Below, piece after piece: positions 49,508 to 60,371 of a stretch of DNA of 64,000 nucleotides. Each line of letters opens with the position of its first letter. Position 1 is the stretch's first letter. The notes under the pieces were generated by a model that was given only the letters and a program-made list of their open reading frames with translations, searched no databases and was not told the DNA's origin. Origin of the DNA: Pseudomonas palmensis (lineage in GTDB: Bacteria > Pseudomonadota > Gammaproteobacteria > Pseudomonadales > Pseudomonadaceae); the NCBI RefSeq assembly GCF_017848315.1, contig NZ_JAFKEC010000006.1, positions 95,328 to 159,327 on the forward strand, in the 5' to 3' direction. The translations under genes and the position numbers were made by a program.

Positions 49508-49556
49508 CAAGCCTGGGTAACGCTCTGAGCGCAGGGCCACACCACAGGACGCACAC

Positions 49557-50135
49557 ATGACCGCAGCACTCAAGGTCGTCGCCGTTTCCGGCGGCGCCTA
49601 TCGCCCCTCACGCACCCTGGCACTGACCGAGGCGATCGTCGCCGAGCTGGGCAAGCACCTGCACATCGACGCCCAGCTCATCGAGCTGAGCGAGATCGCC
49701 CGCCCGGTAGGCGGCGCCCTGTCGCGCGCCGAACTGCCGGCCACGGTCGAACAGCAGCTGCAGGCCATCGAGCATGCCGACCTGCTGATCGTCGCCTCGC
49801 CGGTTTACCGCGGCTCGTACCCCGGCCTGCTCAAGCACCTGTTCGACCTGGTGGGCCAGGACAGCCTGATCGACACCCCGGTGCTGCTGGCCGCCACCGG
49901 TGGCAGCCCGCTGCATGCGCTGGTGATCGACCACCAGCTGCGCCCGCTGTTCAGCTTCTTCCAGGCGCTGACCCTGCCCATCGGCGTGTATGGCAGCGAA
50001 GGCGACCTGCAGAACTACCAGGTCAGCAGCCCGGTGCTGCAAGCCCGTGTCAGCCTGGCCGCCGAGCGTGCCGCACCGTTCTTCGCCGCCCACGCCCACA
50101 GCCAGCGCAAGCTCGCCAGCGGGGCCGAACGGTGA
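49557..50135 (+). CDS. msuE: NADPH-dependent FMN reductase for sulfonate monooxygenases
   Basis: This 192-residue flavodoxin-like reductase ([16 protein letters not shown] near 8; [23 protein letters not shown] near 78) supplies FMNH2 to partner monooxygenases. It belongs to the MsuE/SfnE/SsuE group. First gene after the sigma-54 promoter and overlapped by 4 bases by the methanesulfonate monooxygenase gene. It is the only flavin reductase visible for several flavin-dependent oxygenases in this region. Confidence 0.92.
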   Translation: MTAALKVVAVSGGAYRPSRTLALTEAIVAELGKHLHIDAQLIELSEIARPVGGALSRAELPATVEQQLQAIEHADLLIVASPVYRGSYPGLLKHLFDLVGQDSLIDTPVLLAATGGSPLHALVIDHQLRPLFSFFQALTLPIGVYGSEGDLQNYQVSSPVLQARVSLAAERAAPFFAAHAHSQRKLASGAER

Positions 50136-51277
50136 ACGTGTTCTGGTTCCTGCCCACCCACGGCGACGGTCATTTCCTCGGCACCAGCGACGGCGCGCGC
50201 CCGGTCACCCTCAACTACCTCAAGCAGATCGCCCAGGCCGCCGATGGCCTGGGCTACCACGGCGTGCTGATCCCCACCGGCCGCTCGTGCGAGGACTCCT
50301 GGGTGGTCGCCTCGGCCCTGGCGCCGCTGACCGAACGCCTGCGCTACCTGGTGGCGATACGCCCCGGCATCATCTCGCCCACCGTGTCGGCGCGCATGAC
50401 CGCCACCCTGGACCGCCTGTCCGGCGGGCGCCTGCTGATCAACGTGGTCACCGGCGGCGACCCCGACGAGAACCGCGGCGACGGCATCCACCTCAGCCAT
50501 AGCGAACGCTACGAGGTCACCGACGAGTTCCTGCGTATCTGGCGCCGCGTACTGCAAGGCGAGTCGGTGGATTTCGAGGGCAAGCACTTCAAGGTCGAGA
50601 ACGCCAAGGCGCTCTACCCACCGGTACAAAAGCCCTACCCGCCGCTGTACTTCGGTGGCTCGTCCGACGCCGCCCATGACCTGGCCGCCGAACAGCTGGA
50701 CGTCTACCTCACCTGGGGCGAACCGCCCGCCGCCGTCGCCGAGAAGATCGCAGATGTGCGCGCCCGCGCCGCCAGGCACGGGCGCACGGTGAAATTCGGC
50801 ATCCGCCTGCACGTGATCGTGCGCGAAACCGCCGAAGAGGCCTGGCAGGCCGCCGACCGCCTGATCGCGCACATCAGCGACGACACCATCGCCGCGGCGC
50901 AACAGTCCTTCGCGCGCTTCGACTCCGAAGGCCAACGGCGCATGGCTGCCCTGCACGGCGGTCGCCGCGACCAGCTGGAGATCGCCCCCAACCTGTGGGC
51001 CGGTGTGGGCCTGGTACGGGGCGGCGCCGGCACCGCGCTGGTGGGCGACCCGCAACAGGTGGCCGCGCGCATCAAGGAATACGCCGACCTGGGCATCGAA
51101 AGCTTCATCTTCTCCGGCTACCCCCATCTGGAGGAAGCCTACCGCTTCGCCGAGCTGGTGTTCCCGCTGCTGCCAGAACCCTACGCCAGCCTGGCCGGGC
51201 GCGGCGTCACCAACCTGACCGGGCCGTTCGGCGAAATGATCGCCAACGATGTGCTGCCCAAGGCGCAGACCGCATGA
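50132..51277 (+). CDS. msuD: FMNH2-dependent alkanesulfonate/methanesulfonate monooxygenase
   Basis: This 381-residue luciferase-like TIM-barrel enzyme of the SsuD/MsuD group starts [16 protein letters not shown] with GTG and contains [19 protein letters not shown] near 93. It should release sulfite from alkanesulfonates using FMNH2 from MsuE. Its position between msuE and an msuC-type gene recalls the Pseudomonas msuEDC operon. Close paralogue of the gene at 53674-54813. Overlaps both neighbours by 4 bases. Confidence 0.9.
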   Translation: MNVFWFLPTHGDGHFLGTSDGARPVTLNYLKQIAQAADGLGYHGVLIPTGRSCEDSWVVASALAPLTERLRYLVAIRPGIISPTVSARMTATLDRLSGGRLLINVVTGGDPDENRGDGIHLSHSERYEVTDEFLRIWRRVLQGESVDFEGKHFKVENAKALYPPVQKPYPPLYFGGSSDAAHDLAAEQLDVYLTWGEPPAAVAEKIADVRARAARHGRTVKFGIRLHVIVRETAEEAWQAADRLIAHISDDTIAAAQQSFARFDSEGQRRMAALHGGRRDQLEIAPNLWAGVGLVRGGAGTALVGDPQQVAARIKEYADLGIESFIFSGYPHLEEAYRFAELVFPLLPEPYASLAGRGVTNLTGPFGEMIANDVLPKAQTA

Positions 51278-52464
51278 GTGCCAAGCAACCGGAACCCAAC
51301 CTGCTCAGCCCGCTGCAGGCCGCGCGCGCCCTGGCCGCCGAGTTCGCACTGACCGCCGCCGAACGCGACGAGCGTGGCGGCACACCCAAGGCCGAGCGTG
51401 ACGCCATTCGCCACAGCGGCCTCTTGGCCCTGAGCATTCCCACGCAGTTCGGCGGCATGGGCGCCAGCTGGGGCGAAACCCTGAACATCGTGCGCGAGTT
51501 CGCCCGGGTCGACAGCTCCATCGCCCACGTGTTCGGCTTCCAGCACCTGATGCTGGCCACCGTGCGCCTGTTCTCCAGCCCCGACCAGTGGCAGCCCTGG
51601 TTCGAGCAGACCGCCCGCAAGAACTGGTTCTGGGGCAACGCCCTGAACCCGCTCGACACCCGCACCGTGGTCAAGAAGTACGACGGCTGGCGCGAATTCT
51701 CGGGCAAGAAGAGCTTCTGCTCCGGCGCCAGCGACTCGGAAATGCTGATCGCCTCGGCGGTGGATGAAAGCGCCGGCGGCAAGTTGCTGATCGCCGCCAT
51801 CCCCACGGCACGTACCGGCATCACCCTGCATGGCGACTGGAACAACATGGGCCAGCGCCAGACCGACAGCGGCAGCGCCACCTTCGAGCGCGTGCGCGTC
51901 GAGGAATCCGAACTGCTGCTCGACCCCGGCCCGCTGAGCACTCCGTTCGCCTGCCTGCGCCCGCTGATCGCGCAACTGCACTTTGCGCACATCTTCCTCG
52001 GCATCGCCGAAGGGGCGCTGGAAGAGGCGCGCCAGTACACGCTCAAGGAAGGGCGACCGTGGTTCAAGTCCAACGCCCGGCACGTCAGCGAAGACCCGTA
52101 CATCCTGCGCCACTACGGCGACTTCTGGGTGGGCCTGGAAGGCGTTCGGCTGCTGGCCGAACGCGCCTGCAACCAGCTCGACGAAGCCTGGCACAAGGGC
52201 CCCACGCTGAGCAGCGACGAGCGCGGGCAGCTGGCGCTGTCCATCGCCGCGGCCAAGGTGGCGGCCACCCGCACCGGCCTGGACCTGTGCAACCGCCTGT
52301 TCGAAGTGACCGGCGCGCGCGCCACGCATGCCTCGCTGCGCTTCGATCGCTACTGGCGCAACCTGCGCACCCAGACCCTGCACGACCCGGTGGACTACAA
52401 GGTCCACGAGCTGGGTGACTGGGCCCTGAACCGGACGGTGCCCGCCCCGTCCTTCTACTCCTGA
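51274..52464 (+). CDS. msuC: Acyl-CoA-dehydrogenase-fold flavin monooxygenase (MsuC/SfnC-like)
   Basis: This 396-residue protein of the acyl-CoA dehydrogenase superfamily, close to DszC/SfnC, probably uses FMNH2 and oxygen rather than dehydrogenating CoA esters. The first steps of this group oxidise methanesulfinate or sulfones. Visible are [16 protein letters not shown] near 50 and a C-terminal ending [20 protein letters not shown] 51274 overlaps the msuD stop. The frame is open upstream but overlaps msuD. Confidence 0.87.
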   Translation: MSAKQPEPNLLSPLQAARALAAEFALTAAERDERGGTPKAERDAIRHSGLLALSIPTQFGGMGASWGETLNIVREFARVDSSIAHVFGFQHLMLATVRLFSSPDQWQPWFEQTARKNWFWGNALNPLDTRTVVKKYDGWREFSGKKSFCSGASDSEMLIASAVDESAGGKLLIAAIPTARTGITLHGDWNNMGQRQTDSGSATFERVRVEESELLLDPGPLSTPFACLRPLIAQLHFAHIFLGIAEGALEEARQYTLKEGRPWFKSNARHVSEDPYILRHYGDFWVGLEGVRLLAERACNQLDEAWHKGPTLSSDERGQLALSIAAAKVAATRTGLDLCNRLFEVTGARATHASLRFDRYWRNLRTQTLHDPVDYKVHELGDWALNRTVPAPSFYS

Positions 52465-52473
52465 GGGCTGCCC

Positions 52474-53574
<1,101 letters not shown>

Positions 53575-53673
53575 CCCAGACTTGCCCAAGCAAGCAGCGA
53601 CTTCACCCACCTTGCGTTGCACGCCGTCCCGGCCGGGACGGTGGCCCATTCTTCCTGCAACGAGCACCCCACC

Positions 53674-54813
53674 ATGAGCCTCGATATCTTCTGGTTTCTG
53701 CCCACCTCCGGCGACACCCGCTACCTCGGCCACTCCGCCAGCGGGCGCCCGGCCACCAACGCCTACATGCGCCAGATTGCCGTGGCCGCCGAGAACCTCG
53801 GCTATGACGGCATTCTCATCCCCACCGGCAGCAGCTGCCTCGACCCCTGGGTCACCGCCGCCAGCCTGGTGCCGGTGACCCACCGCCTCAAGCTGCTGGT
53901 GGCCCTGCGCACCTCGCTGGGCAACCCCACCGCGTCGGCGCGCCAGGCCGCCACCCTCGACCAGGCCAGCGGCGGACGCCTGCTGCTCAACGTGGTGCCC
54001 GGCGGCGATGCCACCGAGCTGGCCGCCGATGGCGTGTTTCTCGCGCACGACCAGCGCTACGACGCCGCCGACGAATTCCTCACCGTGTGGCGCCAGCTGC
54101 TCAGTGGCGAACGGGTCGACTTTCACGGCGAGCACCTGCGGGTGGAAGGCGCGCAGAACTTCTTCGCGCCGGTGCAGACGCCCTACCCGCCGCTGTACTT
54201 CGGTGGCTCGTCAGCCGCCGCGCACGAGCTGGCGGCCAGGCATGTGGACGCCTACCTGACCTGGGGCGAGCCACCCGCCGCGGTGGCCGAAAAGATCGCC
54301 GACGTGCGCGCCCGTGCCACCCGCCACGGGCGCACGGTGCAGTTTGGCGTGCGCCTGCATGTGATCGTGCGTGAAACCAGTGAACAGGCCTGGGCGGCGG
54401 CCGAGGAACTGATCAGCCACCTGGACGAGGCCACCATCGCCGCCGCACAGGCCAACTACGCCAGCATGGATTCCGAAGGCCAGCGGCGCATGGCCGCGCT
54501 GCACGGCGGGCGCCGCGACCGGCTGGAAGTCTCGCCCAACCTGTGGGCCGGGGTCGGCCTGGTGCGTGGCGGCGCCGGCACCGCACTGGTCGGCGACCCG
54601 GCCACGGTGGCGGCACGGCTGCAGGAGTACGTCGCCCTGGGCGTGGACCGCTTCGTGCTGTCGGGCTACCCGCACCTGGAGGAAGCCTACCGCTTCGCCG
54701 AACTGGTGTTCCCGCTGCTGCCCGGCAAAAGCAAGGTGACGGTGGATGGCGCCTTCACCGGGGGCGCCTTCGACGTGCGTGCCGGCCAGGCCAGGCCCGC
54801 CGCCAGCCAGTAA
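53674..54813 (+). CDS. Second FMNH2-dependent alkanesulfonate monooxygenase (SsuD/MsuD paralogue)
   Basis: This 379-residue luciferase-like monooxygenase is highly similar to MsuD at 50132 (shared [52 protein letters not shown] and [19 protein letters not shown]). Even the DNA is near-identical in short tracts. The C-terminus differs ([20 protein letters not shown]), recalling SsuD. The substrate may be longer or different alkanesulfonates. It lies 99 bases after sfnR, with no clear sigma-54 promoter of its own. Confidence 0.9.
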   Translation: MSLDIFWFLPTSGDTRYLGHSASGRPATNAYMRQIAVAAENLGYDGILIPTGSSCLDPWVTAASLVPVTHRLKLLVALRTSLGNPTASARQAATLDQASGGRLLLNVVPGGDATELAADGVFLAHDQRYDAADEFLTVWRQLLSGERVDFHGEHLRVEGAQNFFAPVQTPYPPLYFGGSSAAAHELAARHVDAYLTWGEPPAAVAEKIADVRARATRHGRTVQFGVRLHVIVRETSEQAWAAAEELISHLDEATIAAAQANYASMDSEGQRRMAALHGGRRDRLEVSPNLWAGVGLVRGGAGTALVGDPATVAARLQEYVALGVDRFVLSGYPHLEEAYRFAELVFPLLPGKSKVTVDGAFTGGAFDVRAGQARPAASQ

Positions 54814-54851
54814 CGGGCAGGGCCCGGGCTACCCGGTGCAGGCCGGTCGGC

Positions 54852-55904
54852 TCAGGCCCGTGCGGCCACCCGCTCGACGCTGTCGGCCACTGTGCGGGCC
54901 TGCTGCAGCACCTGCGCACACACCTGTTCAGGGGCCTCCACGCGCACGCGCAGACGGCCAAGGATACGCCCCTGGATACGCTCGATATTGGCCTGCACCA
55001 GGTGGGTCGGGTACCCCAGTGCCGCGCTGATCGCGCTCAGCTCCGGCGCCTGGCCACGGGCCCCGGTGTAATGCAGGTCGAGCAGCCAGTCGCCGGCGCT
55101 GGCTGGGGCCAGGTCATGGGCGCCGCCAGGGTGCAGGGTGCGCAGCAGGGTGCGGGTCACCTCGTGGCACGGGCAGCCGAACACCCGCCACACCTCGCCC
55201 TGCTCCACCACCTCGCCCGCCTCCAGCACCACCACGCGGTCGCACAGCTCGCGGATCACTTCCATCTCGTGGGTAATCAGCACGATGGTCAGGTTCAGGC
55301 GCCGGTTGATATCGCGTAGCAGCGCCAGAATCGACTGGGTGCTTTGCGGGTCCAGCGCCGAGGTCGCCTCGTCGCACAGCAGCAGGTCGGGCTGCAGCAC
55401 CAGCGCCCGGGCGATGCCGACGCGCTGCTTCTGGCCACCGGACAGCTGTGCGGGGAAGGCATCGCGCTTGTCCTCCAGGCCCACCAGTTGCAGCATCTCG
55501 CTCACCCGCCGCTCGCGCTCGGCGCGGCCAATGCCGGCCAGCTTGAGCGGCAGGCCGATGTTCTCGCCGACGGTTTTCACCGACATCAGGTTGAAGTGCT
55601 GGAAGATCATGCCGGTGCGCTGGCGCTGGCGGGCCAGTTGCGCGGTGTCGTAGCCGGCGATGTCCTCGCCGTCGATCAGCACCTGGCCGTTGCTGGGTTG
55701 CTCCAGGCGGTTGAGCGAACGCAGCAGCGACGACTTGCCCGCGCCGCTGCGCCCGATGATGCCGAACACCTCGCCCCGGCGTATCTCCAGGTTGATGTCG
55801 CGCAGCGCATGCACAGTGCGCTCGCGCCCCGGGTACTGCTTGCCGAGCCCCACCAGGCGGATATGCACGGCGCCTGCCAGCGGCTGTTGATTGAAACTGA
55901 CCAT
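54852..55904 (-). CDS. metN: Methionine-type ABC transporter ATP-binding protein
   Basis: This 350-residue ATPase has Walker [10 protein letters not shown] near 50, signature [15 protein letters not shown] near 150, Walker [14 protein letters not shown] near 172 and a C-terminal NIL ligand-sensing domain (about 270-345). MetN pairs with MetI and MetQ. In a sulfur-scavenging cluster the ligand may be methionine, its sulfoxide or another organosulfur compound. Last gene of the sfnB operon, convergent with the msuD paralogue. Confidence 0.92.
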   Translation of the reverse strand: MVSFNQQPLAGAVHIRLVGLGKQYPGRERTVHALRDINLEIRRGEVFGIIGRSGAGKSSLLRSLNRLEQPSNGQVLIDGEDIAGYDTAQLARQRQRTGMIFQHFNLMSVKTVGENIGLPLKLAGIGRAERERRVSEMLQLVGLEDKRDAFPAQLSGGQKQRVGIARALVLQPDLLLCDEATSALDPQSTQSILALLRDINRRLNLTIVLITHEMEVIRELCDRVVVLEAGEVVEQGEVWRVFGCPCHEVTRTLLRTLHPGGAHDLAPASAGDWLLDLHYTGARGQAPELSAISAALGYPTHLVQANIERIQGRILGRLRVRVEAPEQVCAQVLQQARTVADSVERVAARA

Positions 55905-55977
55905 GGATCAAGGCCTGCCCTGCGAAGGATGCGATTCGACCAAGGCCCGCGCTGTCGCCAGCGCGGGCCACCGGGGC

Positions 55978-56748
55978 TCAGAAGCCGGGCACTATCTGGC
56001 CCTTGTAGCGGGTCAGGATGAAGTCGCGCACCTGTGGCGAGTTCAGCGCCTTGGCCAGCTTCTGGATGCGCGGGTCATCGATGTTGTCGGGGCGTGCGAC
56101 CAGGTACTCCACGTACAGGTCCTTGCCCTTCTCCACGATCAGCGCGCTGCTGGTATCGATGCCCGCCTCCAGCGCGTAGTTGGCGAAGACGAACGCCAGG
56201 TCCACCTGGTTCACCGCACGGGCCAGCAGCGCGCCTTCGAGTTCGCGAATCTTCAGGTGCCTTGGGTTGGCCGCGATGTCGCGCTGGGTCGCCAGGGTGT
56301 TGCTCGGGTCCTTGAGGGTGAGCAGCCCGGCTTCGTGCAGCAGCACCAGGGCACGCCCGGCGTTGACCGGGTCGTTGGGGATGGCGACGCTGGCACCGTC
56401 CTTGAGCTCGGCGATGCTCCTGATGCGGGTGGAGTACGCACCGAAAGGCTCGATGTGCACGCCCACCACCGGCACCAGGTCGGTCTTGCGGGTGGCGTTG
56501 AATTCGTCGAGGAACGGCCGGTACTGGTAGTAGTTGGCGTCCAGGTTCTTCTCGGCCAGTTGCAGGTTGGGCTGGATGAAATCGCTGAACACCTTGATGT
56601 CCAGGTCCACGCCTTCGGCCGCCAGCGCCGGTTTGACGAACTCGAGGATCTCGGCATGCGGCACCGGGGTGGCACCCACCACCAGTTTCTCGTTGGCGTG
56701 CGCCGACAGCGACAGCACGGCGGCCAGTACGGCCAGGGTCTTCTTCAT
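55978..56748 (-). CDS. metQ: MetQ/NlpA-family substrate-binding protein
   Basis: This 256-residue periplasmic protein has a signal peptide MKKTLAVLAAVLSLSAHA followed by NEKLVVGATPVPHAEILEF, the usual NlpA start. Unlike E. coli MetQ it has no lipobox cysteine, so it is probably soluble. FQPNL-type and YRPFLDEFNA segments match the family. AGGAG precedes ATG 56748. The ligand is uncertain. Confidence 0.92.
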   Translation of the reverse strand: MKKTLAVLAAVLSLSAHANEKLVVGATPVPHAEILEFVKPALAAEGVDLDIKVFSDFIQPNLQLAEKNLDANYYQYRPFLDEFNATRKTDLVPVVGVHIEPFGAYSTRIRSIAELKDGASVAIPNDPVNAGRALVLLHEAGLLTLKDPSNTLATQRDIAANPRHLKIRELEGALLARAVNQVDLAFVFANYALEAGIDTSSALIVEKGKDLYVEYLVARPDNIDDPRIQKLAKALNSPQVRDFILTRYKGQIVPGF

Positions 56749-56840
56749 GGGCTTGCTCCTGAACAGGTAGAACATTGGCCGCCGTGGGATACGTGGGCCG
56801 GCGGCAGCGAAACCCGGCTGCCGCTGACGGGAAACACAAT

Positions 56841-57506
56841 TCAACGCCGGGTGAAGCGCCGCACCAGCCGGTCGCCACTCACCTGCAGCACCTGTACCAG
56901 CACGATCAGCAGCAGCACGGTCACCACCATCACGTCGGTCTGAAAGCGCTGGTAGCCGAAGCGGATCGCCAGGTCGCCCAGGCCGCCGCCGCCGACCACC
57001 CCGGCCATCGCCGTGTAGTCCACCAGCACGATGGCGGTCACCGTCACCGCCGCAATCAGGCCGGTGCGCGCCTCGGGCAGCACGGTGTGCCACACGATCT
57101 GCCAGGTGCTGCCACCCATCGACTGGGTGGCCTCCACCAGGCCGCGGTCGACCTCGCGCAGGGCGATCTCCACCAGCCGCGCAAAGAACGGCGTACAGCC
57201 GATCACCAGCGGAGGTATGGCGCCGGGCACGCCCAGCGAAGTACCGGCCACCACCTGGGTGAGCGGGATCAGCACAATCAGCAGGATGATGAACGGCATC
57301 GAACGCAGCACGTTCACCACCACCGACAGCACGCGGTACACCAGCGGCGAGGCCAGCAACTGGCGCTGGCCGGTGAGGTACAGCAGCACCCCCAGCGGCA
57401 GCCCCATCAGCACCGTGAAACCCAGCGCTACGCCGAGCATGCTCAAGGTGTCGAGGCAGGCCTGGCCCACCTCGGGCCAGTTGACATGGGCCAGCAGCTC
57501 GCTCAT
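56841..57506 (-). CDS. metI: Methionine-type ABC transporter permease
   Basis: This 221-residue inner-membrane permease has about five helices and the EAA loop VEATQSMGGSTWQIVWHTVLPEA near 130. It matches MetI in length and sequence (YRVLSVVVNVLRSMPFIILLI). Overlaps the monooxygenase gene upstream by 4 bases, tying uptake and oxidation into one operon. Confidence 0.93.
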   Translation of the reverse strand: MSELLAHVNWPEVGQACLDTLSMLGVALGFTVLMGLPLGVLLYLTGQRQLLASPLVYRVLSVVVNVLRSMPFIILLIVLIPLTQVVAGTSLGVPGAIPPLVIGCTPFFARLVEIALREVDRGLVEATQSMGGSTWQIVWHTVLPEARTGLIAAVTVTAIVLVDYTAMAGVVGGGGLGDLAIRFGYQRFQTDVMVVTVLLLIVLVQVLQVSGDRLVRRFTRR

Positions 57507-58876
57507 TGCCCAGCGCCCCTGCGCAGCGCGGCGGCCGGGTGCGGCGCGCCCAGCCGGTCACCTGCGTCGAACAGCTTGTTGCGCAGCGTGCCCTGGGCGT
57601 AATCGCGCTTGAACAGGCCACGGGCCTGCAACTCGGGCACCAGCAGGTCGACCACCGCCTCGAAGGTTTCCGGGGCCACCACGCTGGCCAGGTTGAAGCC
57701 GTCCACGTCGGTCTCTTGCACCCATTCCTGCAACTGGTCGGCCACCGTCTGCGCCGAGCCCACCAGCACCGGGCCGTCGCCACCGATGGCGCAATAGTCG
57801 GCAATTTCGGCGGTGGTCCAGGTGCGGCTGGGGTCGGCACGGGTGAAGGCTTCCACCGCCGACTGGATCGCATCGCTCTGCACTTCGCGCAGCACCTGGT
57901 CGCTCTGGTACTGGGCGAAGTCGATGCCGGTCCAGCCCGACATCAGCGTCAGCGCACCGCTGGCGCTGGCGTACTCGCGGTACTCGCGCAGGCGCGCCAG
58001 GGCCTGTTCATCGGTGGGGGCGACAATCACCGTAAGCTGCTCCAGCACCAGGATATCGCCCGGTGCGCGGCCGGCCGCCACCGCCGCAGCGCGCACCTGC
58101 GCCACCTGGTTCTTGAGCACCGTCTTGCTCGGCGCAGCAACGAACACGCACTCGGCGTTGGCCGCCGCAAACGCCCTGCCGCGCGTCGAGGCACCGGCCT
58201 GGTACAGCACCGGGGTGCGCTGGGGCGAGGGCTCGCACAGGTGAAAGCCCGGCACCTGGAAGAACTCGCCCTGGTGGCCGATGCCGTGCACCTTGGCCGG
58301 GTCGGCATACACCCCGCTGGCGCGGTCGGCGCGCACGGCGTCGTCTTCCCAGCTGGCCTCCCACAGCTTGTAGCAGACCTGCAGGTACTCCTCGGCCAGG
58401 GCGTAGCGCTGGTCATGCGACAGCTGTTCGCGCTGGCCAAGGTTGCGCGCCCCGCTGGACAGGTACGAGGTGACGATGTTCCAGCCGGCGCGGCCACGGG
58501 TCAGGTGGTCGAGCGTGGACATGCGCCGGGCAAACGGGTACGGGTGCTCGAACGACACCGAGGCGGTCACGCCAAACCCCAGGTGCTCGGTGACGGCGGC
58601 CATGGCCGGCACCAGCTGCAGCGGGTCGTTGACCGGCACCTGCGCAGCCGTACGCAGCGCCTCGTCGGCGTTGCCGCCGTACACGTCGTAGGCGCCCAGC
58701 ACATCGGCGATGAACAACCCGTCGATCTTGCCGCGCTCCAGGGTCCTGGCCAGCTCGGTCCAGTAGTGGATGTCGGTGTAGCGCGTGGCCTGGTCACGCG
58801 GATGGCGCCACAAGCCCGGCGACAGGTGGCCGACGGTGTTCATGGCAAAGGCATTGAGGCGTATCTGCTTGGGCAT
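57503..58876 (-). CDS. LLM-class FMN-dependent monooxygenase (NtaA/SnaA/DszA/DmoA type)
   Basis: This 457-residue luciferase-like enzyme of the NtaA/DszA branch (LNAFAMNTVGHLSPGLWRHP; TRGRAGWNIVTSYLSSGARNLG near 140; PVLYQAGASTRGRAFAA near 220) oxidises substrates with FMNH2, typically sulfones, dimethyl sulfide or aminopolycarboxylates. Gene context (SfnB, MetNIQ) favours an organosulfur compound. It needs a separate FMN reductase; none lies in its own operon. Confidence 0.88.
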   Translation of the reverse strand: MPKQIRLNAFAMNTVGHLSPGLWRHPRDQATRYTDIHYWTELARTLERGKIDGLFIADVLGAYDVYGGNADEALRTAAQVPVNDPLQLVPAMAAVTEHLGFGVTASVSFEHPYPFARRMSTLDHLTRGRAGWNIVTSYLSSGARNLGQREQLSHDQRYALAEEYLQVCYKLWEASWEDDAVRADRASGVYADPAKVHGIGHQGEFFQVPGFHLCEPSPQRTPVLYQAGASTRGRAFAAANAECVFVAAPSKTVLKNQVAQVRAAAVAAGRAPGDILVLEQLTVIVAPTDEQALARLREYREYASASGALTLMSGWTGIDFAQYQSDQVLREVQSDAIQSAVEAFTRADPSRTWTTAEIADYCAIGGDGPVLVGSAQTVADQLQEWVQETDVDGFNLASVVAPETFEAVVDLLVPELQARGLFKRDYAQGTLRNKLFDAGDRLGAPHPAAALRRGAGQ

Positions 58877-58885
58877 GGTGGCGGC

Positions 58886-60109
58886 CTAGTTCCAGTCGTG
58901 ACGCTGTGGCTTGGCTCCGTTCAAGGCCCAGTTGCCCACCAGGTGGTACTTCCAGCGCACCGGGTCGTGCAGGGTGTGCACGCGGGCGTTGCGCCAGTGC
59001 CGGTCGAGGTTGTGGCGCACCTGGGTGGAGCGCGTGCCGCCCAGCTCGAACAGGCGGTTGCTGGCCTCGATCGCCGCTTCGGTGGTCAGCACCTTGGCCT
59101 TGGCCACGGCCACCGAGGCCTGGGCCACCGAGTCCTCGTCGGGGGCCAGGCTGGCCCGGTCGAGCACCTTGCCGGCGCGCTCCAGCAGGGCCTCGGCGGC
59201 TTCCTGGCGAATCTCCAGCGCGCCGATCTGCACGATGGTCAGCGGGTCCTGGCTGGCCTGCTCCACGCCCGCATCGATCCACGGGCGGGCCTGCTCGCGG
59301 ATGAAGGTGATGGCGTCGTCCAGCGCCGCACGGCCGATGCCGGCGTCGATGGCGGCGGTGGTCAGTTGCGCGAAGGGGCCGGCCAGGGTCGGGGTTTCGT
59401 ACGAGCGGTAGGTGGGAAACAGGTTGAAGGCCGGTACGATCAGTTGCTGCGCCAGCACCGTGCCGCTGGAGGTGGTGCGCTGGCCGATGTTGTCCCAGTC
59501 ATCGACGATCACCAGGCCCGGGGTATCGCGGCGCACGAAGGCCAGTTGCGAGCGGTCCTGCGCGTCCAGCGCCAGCACCCCCAGCCAGTGCGCGTACAAC
59601 GAGCCGGTGCAGTAGCCCTTGCGCCCGTCGATGCGGTAGCCATCGGCATGGGGCACGATGCGGGTCTGGATCTCCTTGACGTTCTTGCCGCCGGTTTCCG
59701 ACAGCGCATTGGCAAAGCGGTGGCCGGCCAGCACCAGGTCGAAGAAGAAGCGCTTCTGCTCTTCGCTACCCTGCAGGCGGATGTCTTCGAGCAGGCAGTA
59801 GTGGTTCTGCGGTATCTGCCCCAGCGAAGGGTCGGCGGCGGAGATGATCGCGATCACCTCGGCCAGGGTGGCGAAGGACACCTGCGCCCCGCCGTATTGT
59901 TTCGGTACGGTGATGCCCCACAGGCCGCTGTTGGAGAACGCATCCACCACGTCGGCCGGGACCTGGCGGCTGCGGTCGCGCTCGGACGCGCCTTCGCGCA
60001 GCAGCGCGGCAACCCGATGGGCAATGGCGATGGCTTCGGCATCGTCACGGATGACGTGGGCATCCGGCTGGCGGATGTCGTAGTGGGCAGAAACAGGGGT
60101 GGCAGTCAT
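58886..60109 (-). CDS. sfnB: SfnB-family sulfur acquisition oxidoreductase
   Basis: This 407-residue acyl-CoA-dehydrogenase-fold flavoprotein matches the SfnB family well (DPSLGQIPQNHYCLLEDIRLQG near 95; ALSETGGKNVKEIQTR near 137; C-terminal LVGNWALNGAKPQRHDWN). Linked to dimethyl sulfone use in P. putida. First gene of the minus-strand operon, 39 bases after the sigma-54 promoter, with an 11-base gap to the LLM monooxygenase gene. Confidence 0.92.
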   Translation of the reverse strand: MTATPVSAHYDIRQPDAHVIRDDAEAIAIAHRVAALLREGASERDRSRQVPADVVDAFSNSGLWGITVPKQYGGAQVSFATLAEVIAIISAADPSLGQIPQNHYCLLEDIRLQGSEEQKRFFFDLVLAGHRFANALSETGGKNVKEIQTRIVPHADGYRIDGRKGYCTGSLYAHWLGVLALDAQDRSQLAFVRRDTPGLVIVDDWDNIGQRTTSSGTVLAQQLIVPAFNLFPTYRSYETPTLAGPFAQLTTAAIDAGIGRAALDDAITFIREQARPWIDAGVEQASQDPLTIVQIGALEIRQEAAEALLERAGKVLDRASLAPDEDSVAQASVAVAKAKVLTTEAAIEASNRLFELGGTRSTQVRHNLDRHWRNARVHTLHDPVRWKYHLVGNWALNGAKPQRHDWN

Positions 60110-60147
60110 GATCTATCTCGATGAGTACACAGAGTCCCCCGTGAGAT

Positions 60148-60163
60148 AGCACAACCCATGCCA
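60148..60163 (-). promoter_or_regulatory. Sigma-54 promoter of the sfnB operon
   Basis: Minus strand TGGCATGGGTTGTGCT has GG-N10-GC spacing and two departures from TGGCACG-N4-TTGCT. It lies 39 bases before sfnB. Confidence 0.75.
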
Positions 60164-60244
60164 CTTGAATTTCACCTATAAATCAATGAGTTACGCACAA
60201 CAGAAAGCGGCATGGCTGGATGCACGGCAACAAAGTGTTGGCCA

Positions 60245-60281
60245 ACTGTTCGTAGTGCAACAGTACGACAGCGGTCAGTTG
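60245..60281 (-). promoter_or_regulatory. Putative SfnR upstream activating element of the sfnB operon
   Basis: Minus strand reads CAACTG (60281-60276), 11 bases, ACTGTTGC (60264-60257), 6 bases, AACAGT (60250-60245). It is the same composite as before msuE, in the same orientation and again 81 bases from the sigma-54 promoter. The inner part is a perfect ACTGTT-N8-AACAGT palindrome. Confidence 0.6.
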
Positions 60282-60324
60282 CTCCCCGTACACCGCGCGC
60301 CTATTCGCAGTAAAGGGCGGGCAT

Positions 60325-60351
60325 GAAAAAACCGGCTACTGCGAGCCGGTT
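60325..60351 (-). terminator. Rho-independent terminator after the YeeE/YedE gene
   Basis: AACCGGCT/AGCCGGTT (loop of 6) is followed on the minus strand by a run of T. It lies 21 bases after the stop. Confidence 0.85.
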
Positions 60352-60371
60352 CCCATGCAGTACCGCCAGCC

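Noticed and set aside
53575..53673. A sigma-54 promoter or SfnR-type element before the second msuD-like gene
   Set aside because: No GG-N10-GC pair with matching flanks and no CAACTG/ACTGTTGC composite was found; the gene is probably read from the msu promoter or an unseen one.
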